64,000 nt of DNA from Pantanalinema sp. GBBB05 (GTDB lineage Bacteria > Cyanobacteriota > Cyanobacteriia > Leptolyngbyales > Leptolyngbyaceae). Numbering within the stretch: position 1 is the first letter of the stretch; each line of letters begins with the position of its first letter. Below, one piece after another: positions 26,122-35,154 of the stretch. The notes beneath the pieces were generated by a model. That model ran no database searches and was not told the origin of the DNA. It saw only the letters and a program-made list of their open reading frames with translations. The position numbers and the translations under genes are program-made. The stretch lies in contig VRZD01000025.1 of assembly GCA_016743235.1 (NCBI GenBank), positions 1 through 64,000 of the forward strand, written 5' to 3'.

Positions 26122-26868
26122 TTATTCCGCTGCTAGAAATTCGAGATAGGTGCGGCTCAGATCTTTCACTGCCAGTTGATAGAACTCTGCGCCATGGGCT
26201 GGAGTCGCTAAGGCTGGATTTGACCCCATGCGACCATCGGGATAACGACGGCGAAAATCAGTTGCTCCATAAATCCGATGTTCTTGCGAGACGTTGGGAC
26301 TGAGCGCCGCTTGCTTAATTGCCTCTGGGTAGACATATTGGGTTAAGGCAACTTCACTAGGAGTAGCATGAGATCCCTCTTGATCACCATAGAGTTCCTT
26401 TGCCAACTGATAAACTGAGGAGCACATATACCAGTTACTGACTTGACACCGCACTTGATCGGCTTGGGGCAAATTGAGATCGGCTAAGGTCGCATACACT
26501 TCCGAAAAGGCAGCTTTGAGAGTGGCAACATTGCCCCCATGACCATTAATAAAGAAAAAGTGGGTAAATCCGACTTTTGTCAGGGAAACAACATAGTCCC
26601 GAATCACCAGAATCAGAGTACTGGGACGAAGGCTAATGCTCCCTGGAAAGGCAGTATGGTGCAACGCCATGCCAACATTAATGGTCGGAGCCACTAACCC
26701 ATGAGTCGCATCGCCGACCCCTCGAGCGATCGTTTCAGCGCAAATAGCATCCGTGCCAATCAGCCCTGTAGGGCCATGTTGTTCGGTGGATCCGATCGGT
26801 AAAATGATGCCTTTTGACTGCGCTAGATAAGCCTCAACTTCCATCCAGGTACTTAAATGCAGTTGCAT
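26122..26868 (-). CDS. Creatininase-family amidohydrolase
   Basis: A 248-residue metal-dependent amidohydrolase. Metal ligands are visible in PIGSTEQHGPTGLIGTDA (Glu, His, Asp) and FINGHGGN (His), and a further Glu in EGSHATPSEVALT. The family includes creatininase, MftE and the FAPy-deformylase ArfB of riboflavin/F420 synthesis (unrelated to the ribosome factor); cyanobacterial members have no agreed substrate. Length is typical. It is convergent with the large glycosyltransferase gene, 42 bp away. Confidence 0.88.
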   Translation of the reverse strand: MQLHLSTWMEVEAYLAQSKGIILPIGSTEQHGPTGLIGTDAICAETIARGVGDATHGLVAPTINVGMALHHTAFPGSISLRPSTLILVIRDYVVSLTKVGFTHFFFINGHGGNVATLKAAFSEVYATLADLNLPQADQVRCQVSNWYMCSSVYQLAKELYGDQEGSHATPSEVALTQYVYPEAIKQAALSPNVSQEHRIYGATDFRRRYPDGRMGSNPALATPAHGAEFYQLAVKDLSRTYLEFLAAE

Positions 26869-27465
26869 AATGACTTGCTGGCGTAAACAGTAAATTCAGT
26901 GCTCTCGGTGCGATCGCACCACCATCTCCTGCCAGCAGTCTAGCGAATTCCGATCAACACAGCCGCTGGAATGTGAGCAAATTCTAAATTTTACCCTTCC
27001 GCCATCTAGCAGATCGCAGGTGACTTAACAACCGCTAGAATAGTTGGTAGAATCCGATACTTAAGAAGCGTGTTAGATTTAACCACTCACTTGCTGTTCG
27101 TTCACTCGCTCCTAACAGTTTCGAGCTAACACTATTTGAACGTCCTAGCGTTGCCTAGAATAATGATCCTAATGCCAATTTTTTCGTTCCGCAGGCACTC
27201 CAGAGCTCATCTTCGCGGCTTAATCAGCGCTACAATTCTCAGCCGAAACTTTTGTCGAAATGCCACCCGAACACCGATCGCAGAATGGGCTTCCCAGAGT
27301 GGAGGCGGGGTTGGTCATGGGCACAATTTACTGACCACAAGCGGTGCCACCCTTTGATGAAGGCGTTTCCCCCATTGGTTCCACTGGGGAACAATGAGGG
27401 AAAGACCGCCGTGTTGGACTACCAATTTCCGAAGTTTTTGCCACTATTGTTCAGGAGAAGCAACC
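26869..27465. other. 597-bp gene-free stretch upstream of DUF6679
   Basis: No coding signal is convincing here: the small frames present are interrupted and lack family resemblance. The stretch must hold the promoters of the creatininase-family gene and the DUF6679 gene. The part from about 27250 to 27460 has several G/C-rich complementary blocks (for instance CCACTGGGG near CCCCATTGG), so a structured leader or a small RNA is possible. I do not recognise a known RNA family. Confidence 0.4.
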
Positions 27466-27780
27466 ATGCTACACCGCAAGATCTATCAACTCTGCTGTGA
27501 CGGTCGTGAAGTCTGGATCTTCTTGCGGGATCAGCAACGCTGGATCGAACGTGCGCGCATATTAGATATTGAAGGTGATTTAGTCACGGTGCGCTATGAA
27601 ATGGAGGAGGAAGATGAAATTTCTTCTTGGGAAGAAATGATTCGCCTGGAAAGCATTGGGGCAGTGATGCAAAAATTAGCCTCTGTGCCGAAAGGGAACT
27701 TTGAACCGGCAATCTCGGACGATTGTCCAGAAGCAGAGCAAATTTTCAACAACCGCTACCCAGAATCTAATCCGGATTAA
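27466..27780 (+). CDS. DUF6679 family protein
   Basis: A 104-residue acidic cyanobacterial protein whose core, MLHRKIYQLCCDGREVWIFL then RDQQRWIERARILDIEGDLV and EEDEISSWEEMIRLESIGAV, matches the DUF6679 family. A small beta-barrel (SH3-like) fold seems likely from the alternating strands. Function unknown. ATG 27466 is chosen over an upstream frame because AGGAGA lies about 7 nt before it and the family starts there. A hairpin terminator follows. Confidence 0.85.
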   Translation: MLHRKIYQLCCDGREVWIFLRDQQRWIERARILDIEGDLVTVRYEMEEEDEISSWEEMIRLESIGAVMQKLASVPKGNFEPAISDDCPEAEQIFNNRYPESNPD

Positions 27781-27829
27781 GGGTAGCACGGGTTGACTCT
27801 CACGCGGCTCTAAAATACACCAGTCAGTT

Positions 27830-27866
27830 AGGGATAGATTGCAATCGTTTGCCTATCCCTGATTTT
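27830..27866 (+). terminator. Probable terminator of the DUF6679 gene
   Basis: The arms AGGGATAG and CTATCCCT pair over 8 bp around a 15-nt loop, followed by GATTTTGCTTT. It sits between two convergent genes. Confidence 0.65.
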
Positions 27867-27895
27867 GCTTTAAATGCATTGTCAGTCAATTGATA

Positions 27896-28195
27896 TTAAT
27901 GAACTTGATCGGGAGAGTAAAGAGCTGTGGTCGCTTTATAGTCAGGACATCCGATCGCCGCTTCTGTCAGCGCTGTGGATGGATGCACCGTACATTTCAG
28001 GTGATAGTCACTGGTAAAAAACTGGCAGTTAGCACAGGGAATTTGATGCATCTGCTGAGTCCGCACCGCTGTATCGCGAATCGCTGACCATAAGCTCCAA
28101 ATGGTAATTGCCATAAATACCCATGCCGAGAGAAAGCATACGGGGACAATTACCGCTTGAACAATTTGAATCATGAAGTGCAGAAGTTGAAACAC
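27896..28195 (-). CDS. Small membrane protein with four-cysteine domain
   Basis: A 99-residue protein. Residues 8-38 form one long membrane helix (IVQAVIVPVCFLSAWVFMAI and on to TIWSLWSAI), followed by a soluble part with Cys54, Cys57, Cys68 and Cys83 in the arrangement PCANCQFF, HLKCTVHPS and IGCPDY. The four cysteines could hold zinc or an Fe-S cluster, or form disulfides if exported. The inner ATG giving MIQIVQ is an alternative start. It resembles conserved unnamed cyanobacterial proteins. Convergent with DUF6679. Confidence 0.75.
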   Translation of the reverse strand: MFQLLHFMIQIVQAVIVPVCFLSAWVFMAITIWSLWSAIRDTAVRTQQMHQIPCANCQFFTSDYHLKCTVHPSTALTEAAIGCPDYKATTALYSPDQVH

Positions 28196-28526
28196 AGGAA
28201 ACTAACGTTAGGATCGGGAAACAATATCAGGTTATGTAATGTCTATCGCAAATAATTTGAGTTGCGATCGCTGTTTTAATCAAGAATATTAACGAAATAT
28301 TGCGGGTATTTTACACAGTCAAGCTCTTGTTAAGTTAAGCCAGTTTTTATCACCAATTACCCAGTTTATGGGCAATTTAAAGTCAGCACTTCCAACTCTA
28401 GAGTGAGAGAAAGACGATGACTTCTCTCTCGAACAGCCGAATTATTCTCATGGATCATGGATTGGCATCCCCGCTTTAGGATGACGCCTGCCCAGTTGCC
28501 CATTATTCTGATTCAAGATCTTGCCC
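28196..28526. other. 331-bp divergent promoter region
   Basis: This A+T-rich stretch lies between the small membrane-protein gene and the HlyD-type adaptor gene, which diverge. One HIP1 site is present. I see no gene or clear RNA structure. Confidence 0.5.
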
Positions 28527-29954
28527 ATGAAAGTCTCAATTTCCAATACTCCAGCTCAATCACGGCAAACCAAGCAGCGATTAGCATCTCCAGATGAATC
28601 GCTCACCTACGAATTGGGTAAAGCCGTTCAAGAGTTGCCACCGCTCTATACTCGTTTATTAGCAGGCGCGATTAGTGTGCTTGTATTTGGCTCGATCGCT
28701 TGGGCATATTACAGCAAAGTGGATGAAGTCGCGATCGCCCAAGGTGAGCTCATTCCCTCCAATCAAGTTCGCCCTCTGCGGGCACTCAGTGCTGGCTCCA
28801 TTCAAGTGATTCGGGTGAAGGAAGGAGATCCCGTCAAGAAAGGGCAAGTTTTGGTGGAAATGGATGCAGGCGTGTCTCAAGCAGAGGTGAATCGCTTAGA
28901 GCAATCCGCCAAACTCATTCGAGAAGATATTGCTCGACTCCAAGCTGAGCGCACAGGGAGTAGTCAAACTGGCACTGTCCTGCAAGATCAACTATTGGCT
29001 GCTCGCTTACGGGAATTTGATAACAAACGAGCGGCAGCGATCGCTGATGCCAATAAGGAATCCGCCGCGATCGATGAAGGAAATTCTCGATTAGCACGAT
29101 TACAGGAAAACCTGAATAATGCCAGAGCTGACCTGAGCAATGCCCAAGATCTACTTGCCAATGCCCAGGAGCGCCTGAAGAACCTCAGCACGTTAGAAAA
29201 CACGGGTGCCGTTCCTAATGTAGAGGTAATCCGAGCCAAGGACGAAGTTGCTAGTTCTAAGAGCCGCTTGAACGAAGCCCAAGATAAAATTGCCACCTTG
29301 GAAAAGGAATATGTCGCCCAACAGGACAAAATTCGGCAGTCACAAGAATCCTACCAATCGGCGTTAAGTACTGCCGAAGGACTCAGTTCGCAGCGTAGTA
29401 GTGAAGTGCTATCACAACTAGCTAAACGGCAGGAAGAATTAACTTCGATCGAAGGGCAACTGAGTCAAGCTAAAAAACAACGGGAACGGGAAACCTTGGA
29501 AGCGCCCTATTCAGGTACTGTGTATAACCTGAAAGCCACTCGCGGACCAGCCCAGCCCGGTGAAGAACTGATGTCGGTGTTGCCGCAAGGGGAAAATGTG
29601 ATTCTGGAAGTGAAAGTCTTGAACCGGGATATCGGCTTTATCCGGGCCGGACAACGAGTCAAAGTGAAACTAGCGACCTTCCCATTCCAAGAATTTGGCA
29701 TTGTCGATGGTGAAGTGCTGAAAGTGAGTCCCAACGCGATCGTGGAAAAAGATGAAAACGGGCAGTCATTGGGTCCGGTGTTCTTAACGCAAGTCCGCCT
29801 GAAACAACGAACTCTGGATGTTCACGGCAAGCAGGTCGAATTGACGCCAGGGATGGCAGCAACTGGAGAAATCGTCACACGCCAAAAATCGATTCTCACC
29901 TTCCTGGTCGAACCGGTAACGCGCCGCTTTAGTGAAGCGTTCTCAGTCCGCTAG
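28527..29954 (+). CDS. HlyD-family membrane fusion protein
   Basis: A 475-residue periplasmic adaptor of a type I secretion or efflux system. A cytoplasmic N-terminus of about 50 residues leads into one membrane helix (LLAGAISVLVFGSIAWAYY), then half of a lipoyl domain (GSIQVIRVKEGDPVKKGQVL), a long coiled-coil hairpin (about residues 110-310, rich in Ala/Gln/Glu), the second lipoyl half (APYSGTVYNLKATRGPAQPG) and a beta-barrel domain. The partner ABC transporter and outer-membrane channel are not adjacent, so it may work with transporters encoded elsewhere. The ATG at 28527 is preferred over a TTG two codons upstream. Confidence 0.92.
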   Translation: MKVSISNTPAQSRQTKQRLASPDESLTYELGKAVQELPPLYTRLLAGAISVLVFGSIAWAYYSKVDEVAIAQGELIPSNQVRPLRALSAGSIQVIRVKEGDPVKKGQVLVEMDAGVSQAEVNRLEQSAKLIREDIARLQAERTGSSQTGTVLQDQLLAARLREFDNKRAAAIADANKESAAIDEGNSRLARLQENLNNARADLSNAQDLLANAQERLKNLSTLENTGAVPNVEVIRAKDEVASSKSRLNEAQDKIATLEKEYVAQQDKIRQSQESYQSALSTAEGLSSQRSSEVLSQLAKRQEELTSIEGQLSQAKKQRERETLEAPYSGTVYNLKATRGPAQPGEELMSVLPQGENVILEVKVLNRDIGFIRAGQRVKVKLATFPFQEFGIVDGEVLKVSPNAIVEKDENGQSLGPVFLTQVRLKQRTLDVHGKQVELTPGMAATGEIVTRQKSILTFLVEPVTRRFSEAFSVR

Positions 29955-29982
29955 AGCTTGGGAGTTGGGGATTGGAAGAGAG

Positions 29983-30002
29983 GGCGAACAGCCGTTCGCC
30001 CC
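29983..30002. terminator. Bidirectional hairpin between convergent genes
   Basis: GGGCGAAC and GTTCGCCC form a perfect 8-bp stem with an AGCC loop, placed between the convergent adaptor and ileS stops. There is no U-run on either side. Its shape resembles the GGGGCG-type palindromes dispersed in cyanobacterial intergenic DNA (see also 36619-36640). Confidence 0.55.
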
Positions 30003-30020
30003 CTACCTAGTTCGATCACC

Positions 30021-32903
30021 TTAGAATTGACCGTCGATCGCGGGAACGCAACGCTCACATAAGAGCGCATGAGCTTCAGACTCACCCACATGGGTCGAGT
30101 AGTTCCAGCAGCGATCGCATTTTTCGCCGTTGGCATCCGTCACCCCAATGCCTAAGTTGGCAGTTTGGGTGGTGTATTTTAGCCCTTCCAGGTGATCGGC
30201 AGATGCTAATAGCTCTACCTGGGAGGTCAGGAACAGGTAACGCAACTCATCCACATGATTGCCAGTGAGACTATCAGCCGGATTTAGAGCTTGAAGCGTT
30301 GCCCGTAGTTCTGCATCCGGCACAGATAACAGGACTTTGGCTTCTAAAGAAGACCCGATCGCTTTCTCGGCGCGAGCCTGTTCCAGAACTTTGTTGACCT
30401 CAGTCCGAATTTGCCGCAAACTTTGCCATTTTTCGGCTAGCTCTGGAGTTTGCCATTGCGCCTCTAGTTTGATCCAGCCCGACTGAAACACCGACTTATA
30501 GGGCGTTGGATACGGCAGGAATTGCCAGATATCTTCGGCCATGTGGGATAGAACGGGAGCGATCGCTTTAGCCAGGTTTTCCAACGCAATCTGAATTACC
30601 GTTTGGCAACTACGGCGGCGAGGGGAATCGGCAGCACTGATATACAGCCGATCTTTAGCAATGTCTAAGTAAAAGTTAGACAGATCAACGACACAGAAGT
30701 TCTGCACGGTCTGGAAGAAGCGGAAAAACTGGAAGCTATCGAAAGCCTGGGAAATTTCTCCGAAAACTTCGGTGATCCGATGCAGCATATAGCGATCGAG
30801 TTCCGGGAGTTGCTCGTAGGGCACTGCATGGTGCGCCGGATCGAAATCGTGCAAGTTGCCGAGTAAAAAGCGGGCAGTATTGCGGATCTTGCGATAGACA
30901 TCGGACAACTGCCGGATGATGTTTTTGCCAATCAGCACATCCGAGGAGTAATCGACTGAGGACACCCACAGCCGCAGCACATCCGCACCATAGGGCGGTT
31001 CGTCCTTCTGATTTTTGCCGCCATTGATAATGATCGCCGGATCAATCACGTTCCCCAACGACTTACTCATCTTGCGTCCCTGTTCATCCAAGGCAAAGCC
31101 GTGAGTCAGCACCGTTTTGTAGGGGGCATGGCCATTCACGGCCACACTGGTCAGCAGACTGGATTGGAACCAACCCCGATGCTGATCCGAGCCTTCCAGG
31201 TACATATCCGCAGGATATTGCAATGCCTCCCGTTGCTCAAGGACTGCTGCCCAGGAGGAACCCGAGTCAAACCAGACATCCATCGTATCCATACCTTTGC
31301 GGTAGGTCTGCCCATTATTCTGATAAGCTTCCGGCAGCAATTCTTCTACCGACAATTCCCACCAGGCATCCGAACCTTTCTCGGCAATAATGCTTTGAAC
31401 ATGGGCGATCGTCTCCTGGTTCAACAGTGGCTCATTGGTGGCTGCATCATAGAACACCGGAATCGGCACCCCCCAGCTGCGCTGCCGCGAAATACACCAA
31501 TCCGATCGCTCGGCGACCATGGGTGTGATCCGGTTTTCGCCCTGAGCCGGAATCCAGGTGACTGCTGCGATCGCTTTGAGGGCTTCATCCCGGAAGCCCG
31601 CCACCGATGCAAACCACTGTTCCGTCGCTCGGAAGATCGTTGGCTTTTTGGTGCGCCAGTCGTAGGGATACTTGTGAACGTAGGGTTCTTCTTTCAGTAA
31701 GGCTCCTGCCTCCTTTAAAGCCTCTACAACAGCACCATTGCCATCCCCCAACACATTTAGCCCAGCAAACTGACCCGCTTCGGCAGTGAAATTCCCATCG
31801 TCATCCACCGGAGCCAGAATCGGCAGACCATAGCGTTGTCCCACCATGTAGTCTTCTTGACCATGACCGGGAGCGGTATGGACTAAGCCTGTCCCCGATT
31901 CTGTTGTGACGTAATCACCGCCAATGACAATCTCACTTTGGCGATCGTAGAGGGGATGACGGTAGGTGATATGCTCTAGCGCTTTACCCATCACGGTTGC
32001 TTGGACAGTCAACCCAGTTCCCAGCGTGGCTGACAATGACTCAACTAAATTCTTCGCCACAATCAGGTACTTAAAGTTACCGGGAGCATTTTCCCCTACA
32101 GCAACCACGGCATAAACCAGTTCAGGGTTGACGCTGACGGCCAGGTTTGCTGGAATTGTCCAGGGGGTGGTTGTCCAGATTGCGACCCCCAATTCTCCCA
32201 GGTAGGGATCCAGGGGAGCCTGAAGGGCAGGGGGTAAAGACAACACCTCAAATGCGGCATAGAGCGATCGGGAGGTGTGCCCCTCCGGATATTCCAGTTC
32301 CGCTTCGGCTAGGGCGGTTTTAGAACTGGGACTCCAGTGAACGGGTTTCAAGCCTCGATAAATGTGACCTTTCAGCACCATTTGCCCAAATACGCCGATT
32401 TGAGCCGCTTCATATTCGGGTTTCAGAGTCAGGTAGGGATGCTCCCAGTTGCCCCAAATGCCATAGCGTTGAAAACTTTGACTTTGTTGCTCAACCGTTT
32501 TCAGCGCAAAGTCCTTGGCTTTTTGCCGTAATTTAATCGGGGTCAGTTGTTGGCGTTCGGCAGATTTCAGATCTTGGAGTACCTTCAGCTCGATCGGTAG
32601 ACCGTGGCAGTCCCAACCCGGTACATACCGCACTTTGCGCCCCTGGAGCAGTTGGTGCTTATTAATAATGTCCTTCAAAATTTTGTTGAGCGCATGCCCC
32701 ATGTGTAGCGAACCGTTGGCATAGGGCGGACCATCATGTAGTACAAACACGTCACCAGGATTGTCCTGTGACAGCTGTTGATAAATCTGTTGTTCTGCCC
32801 AGAATGCCTGAAGTTCTGGTTCCCGCTTAACGGCATTGGCACGCATGTCAAAGCCAGTTTTGGGCAGATTGACGGTATCTTTATAGGCTCCTGATTCTGT
32901 CAC
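30021..32903 (-). CDS. ileS: Isoleucyl-tRNA synthetase
   Basis: A 960-residue class I aminoacyl-tRNA synthetase that charges tRNA-Ile. The HIGH motif appears as PYANGSLHMGHALNK near residue 60, the KMSKS loop as EQGRKMSKSLGNV, and the editing (CP1) domain includes the GTGLVHTAPGHGQEDY signature. The C-terminal zinc finger has the ligands CDRCWNYST and LLCERC. The length is the usual bacterial one. Expected in the cytosol. Upstream neighbours are Ycf66 on the same strand; the gene is convergent with the HlyD-type adaptor. Confidence 0.98.
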   Translation of the reverse strand: MTESGAYKDTVNLPKTGFDMRANAVKREPELQAFWAEQQIYQQLSQDNPGDVFVLHDGPPYANGSLHMGHALNKILKDIINKHQLLQGRKVRYVPGWDCHGLPIELKVLQDLKSAERQQLTPIKLRQKAKDFALKTVEQQSQSFQRYGIWGNWEHPYLTLKPEYEAAQIGVFGQMVLKGHIYRGLKPVHWSPSSKTALAEAELEYPEGHTSRSLYAAFEVLSLPPALQAPLDPYLGELGVAIWTTTPWTIPANLAVSVNPELVYAVVAVGENAPGNFKYLIVAKNLVESLSATLGTGLTVQATVMGKALEHITYRHPLYDRQSEIVIGGDYVTTESGTGLVHTAPGHGQEDYMVGQRYGLPILAPVDDDGNFTAEAGQFAGLNVLGDGNGAVVEALKEAGALLKEEPYVHKYPYDWRTKKPTIFRATEQWFASVAGFRDEALKAIAAVTWIPAQGENRITPMVAERSDWCISRQRSWGVPIPVFYDAATNEPLLNQETIAHVQSIIAEKGSDAWWELSVEELLPEAYQNNGQTYRKGMDTMDVWFDSGSSWAAVLEQREALQYPADMYLEGSDQHRGWFQSSLLTSVAVNGHAPYKTVLTHGFALDEQGRKMSKSLGNVIDPAIIINGGKNQKDEPPYGADVLRLWVSSVDYSSDVLIGKNIIRQLSDVYRKIRNTARFLLGNLHDFDPAHHAVPYEQLPELDRYMLHRITEVFGEISQAFDSFQFFRFFQTVQNFCVVDLSNFYLDIAKDRLYISAADSPRRRSCQTVIQIALENLAKAIAPVLSHMAEDIWQFLPYPTPYKSVFQSGWIKLEAQWQTPELAEKWQSLRQIRTEVNKVLEQARAEKAIGSSLEAKVLLSVPDAELRATLQALNPADSLTGNHVDELRYLFLTSQVELLASADHLEGLKYTTQTANLGIGVTDANGEKCDRCWNYSTHVGESEAHALLCERCVPAIDGQF

Positions 32904-33086
32904 CGCTAAAAGTCCGAGAGGGTAAGGGAGTAGTGAGTAATTGCTATTACAGCCAATCAGTAGACCAGATTGAGCATCTAGTTATACTACGATTGTAGTA
33001 CAAGCAAATCGAGATGACCAAAGGCTGATCACTGTTTGTTCATTATCAGTGACAAACTGGGCAACCTTCAAGTTTTGTAACGGGTG

Positions 33087-34808
33087 TTATTCGGTCGGAG
33101 AGTCCGAGTCCGATGACTCCTGCTCTGGCTCAGAGATTGCAGTGGCAGGAGTTGAGGTTGCCTGATCCTGTTCAGATAAGGGTGAGGAATCAAGTGGATG
33201 TGAGGCTTCTGCATCGGCTGATGTCGCTTCCACAGGTTCCGGGGCGTCCGATGCACTCCACTCTGCCTCTGGTTCGGTCGGTGCTGTAACTTCGGGAACG
33301 GTTGTTTCGATCGCTAACTCCACGTCTGGCACAACGCCTGCTTCAGCACTGGCGATCGCATCCAGTATCGCTGCACTGTCAGCCGCAATGTCTTCTAGCA
33401 TCTCTTCAACAATCTCCTCAGCAGCATCAATGCTATCCTCGGTCGCGATCGTTGCCTCTGATGATTCATGCAGTGGTTCACTGTCACTCGTCTCAGCAGC
33501 AGAGCCAGATTCAGAATGTTCAGGAGATGGAGTTGAGGTTTCTGGGGCGATCGATGCTTCTGCCAGATTCGCGAAGGTGGCAAAGGCTTCGTCTTTCAGA
33601 GTAATTGTTTCCTCTACGACTTCAGCCAGAATCTCGCCTGCCTGATCTTTAACCGTGATGGAGTCTTCCACAACTTCAGCCAGGATCTCGCCTGCCTGAT
33701 CTTTAAAGGTGATTGTGTCCTCTATCAGTTCTGCGGTCATTTCTCCAGCAGAGTCTTGCAGAGTAGTCGCCGTTTCTACGACTTCGGCAATAATTTCAGC
33801 AGCTATCGGTTCGGTAGAGGGACTAGCAGTCTCCCCGGTTTTGTTCGTCGCTGTTTCCGATTCTGCTTCCGCCTCACTCTCTGGCTTACGGAACTGCTTG
33901 CGCACATATACAGGTTTTGCTTCTTTCGCTGGTTTCGTAGCCTTCTTGGGTTTAGGTTCCGCTTCGCTATCTTCTTGCCGGAATTGCTTGCGCACGTACA
34001 CAGGCTTTGTGTCTTTCTGGTTGCTAAACCCTTTGAACAGATTCGTAATCGGGGCAAAAATTCCGCCTGATTTAGTCGGCGCGGCAAGTGGTTCAGGTGA
34101 TTCCGCGATCGCTTCAGCCACGACTTCCGCCGCTTCCGTAATTTCAGCCACCACTGGGTCTACTGTCTCTTGAGTCGCTTGAGGTTGGGCGTCGATCGCG
34201 GCGACTGTTTCTGCGATCTCAGCCTCTAAAGTTGGAGGCTCAGTAGACGCAATCAGTTCATCCGTTGCCAGTTCAGCGGCGATCGTGGTGGCGGCGTCGG
34301 TTAGTTGCTCTTCAACTTGGCGTTGGCGGCGGGCAGTATCAAAATCGGCGCGGGTCAGGGGAACGTAGGGTTCAGTTTCGCTGGTGTCCGCAGTTTGGAC
34401 AGACTTGTCCGGTGATTTGCGTTGCCAGATGCCTTTCAGTCCAGTCAGTTGTCGAGATACCTGCCCAGATAGTTTCGCTCTGCCTTCTGGGGTGGACAGT
34501 TCATTGAGCGACGCTTTGACCTCCTCTGCCGAAGGGGCTGCCGTTTGTTGCGCCTGAGGAGTACTTTGCCGCCGTAGGGTTAAGGTTTGCCAGCCTAACC
34601 AGCCTAGTAACGCGACACTAGCGGTTTGCCCTAATAACACTCCACCCGTAATGCGTTCGGCACAAACCCATAGCACTAAGGCATAGAACATGCCGACACC
34701 GCTCCAGATTAAATCATTTTTGCGGTGAACTTCTGGAAAGAAAAAGGCCGCCATGTAGAGGGCAAAACTGCCCAAACCAACTGCCAACGCAAGGATATAT
34801 GCCAGCAT
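33087..34808 (-). CDS. Ycf66 family protein with repeat-rich tail
   Basis: A 573-residue protein. The first about 85 residues hold the Ycf66 membrane region with three hydrophobic helices (MLAYILALAVGLGSFALYMA; LIWSGVGMFYALVLWVCAE; GQTASVALLGWLGWQTL); the rest is a low-complexity acidic tail of about 480 residues rich in Glu, Ala, Ser and Thr. The tail has two copies of KPVYVRKQFR and four tandem copies of an 18-residue unit. Ycf66 is found in cyanobacteria and some chloroplast genomes and its role is unknown. The tail length is highly variable in the family. Located upstream of ileS on the same strand. Confidence 0.9.
   Translation of the reverse strand: MLAYILALAVGLGSFALYMAAFFFPEVHRKNDLIWSGVGMFYALVLWVCAERITGGVLLGQTASVALLGWLGWQTLTLRRQSTPQAQQTAAPSAEEVKASLNELSTPEGRAKLSGQVSRQLTGLKGIWQRKSPDKSVQTADTSETEPYVPLTRADFDTARRQRQVEEQLTDAATTIAAELATDELIASTEPPTLEAEIAETVAAIDAQPQATQETVDPVVAEITEAAEVVAEAIAESPEPLAAPTKSGGIFAPITNLFKGFSNQKDTKPVYVRKQFRQEDSEAEPKPKKATKPAKEAKPVYVRKQFRKPESEAEAESETATNKTGETASPSTEPIAAEIIAEVVETATTLQDSAGEMTAELIEDTITFKDQAGEILAEVVEDSITVKDQAGEILAEVVEETITLKDEAFATFANLAEASIAPETSTPSPEHSESGSAAETSDSEPLHESSEATIATEDSIDAAEEIVEEMLEDIAADSAAILDAIASAEAGVVPDVELAIETTVPEVTAPTEPEAEWSASDAPEPVEATSADAEASHPLDSSPLSEQDQATSTPATAISEPEQESSDSDSPTE
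33558..33773. repeat. Four 54-bp units coding 18-residue repeats
   Basis: On the minus strand four consecutive 54-bp units encode TATTLQDSAGEMTAELIE, DTITFKDQAGEILAEVVE, DSITVKDQAGEILAEVVE and ETITLKDEAFATFANLAE. The two middle units are nearly identical in DNA, and the outer two have drifted. Confidence 0.9.
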
Positions 34809-35154
34809 TTTGCCGCTCCCAACTGTGCCCGATTTCGCTCATTTTATCCCGACGATGATACGATCGCGTCTCGATTGCTGGCTTGACTCGTTAGCGGGTG
34901 TGCGACTGCTTGCTGTTTAGCTGTCCTCATCAATTCCTGACAGGAGAATCATCTCAATTAGCTTCCTATACCAGTGAGATTAAAGCAGCGCAGCATCTAC
35001 CTAAAGGCTGGTTTATAGATTTATCGCTATGTCTATCAACAATCGTTATACCGCTTGACTTCAGGCAAAATTAATGGATTCTTCCTGGTTTACCCAGGAT
35101 GATCAAGCTAACCTGAAGGGAACGACAGCCCCTTGCAGAGTTAGCAGAGAGTCT
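34809..35154. promoter_or_regulatory. Divergent upstream region of Ycf66 and gnd
   Basis: 346 bases with no gene. The part next to gnd is transcribed in-frame from ATG 35074 but codes for nothing family-like and is read as leader. I see no clear regulatory palindrome. Confidence 0.4.

Noticed and set aside
31101..31700. 199-codon plus-strand frame antisense to ileS
   Set aside because: Lies wholly within the ileS gene on the other strand and has no recognisable motif.
33302..34173. Several long plus-strand frames opposite the Ycf66 tail
   Set aside because: Low-complexity repeats of the real gene keep the opposite frames open; the products are mirror images of the repeats.
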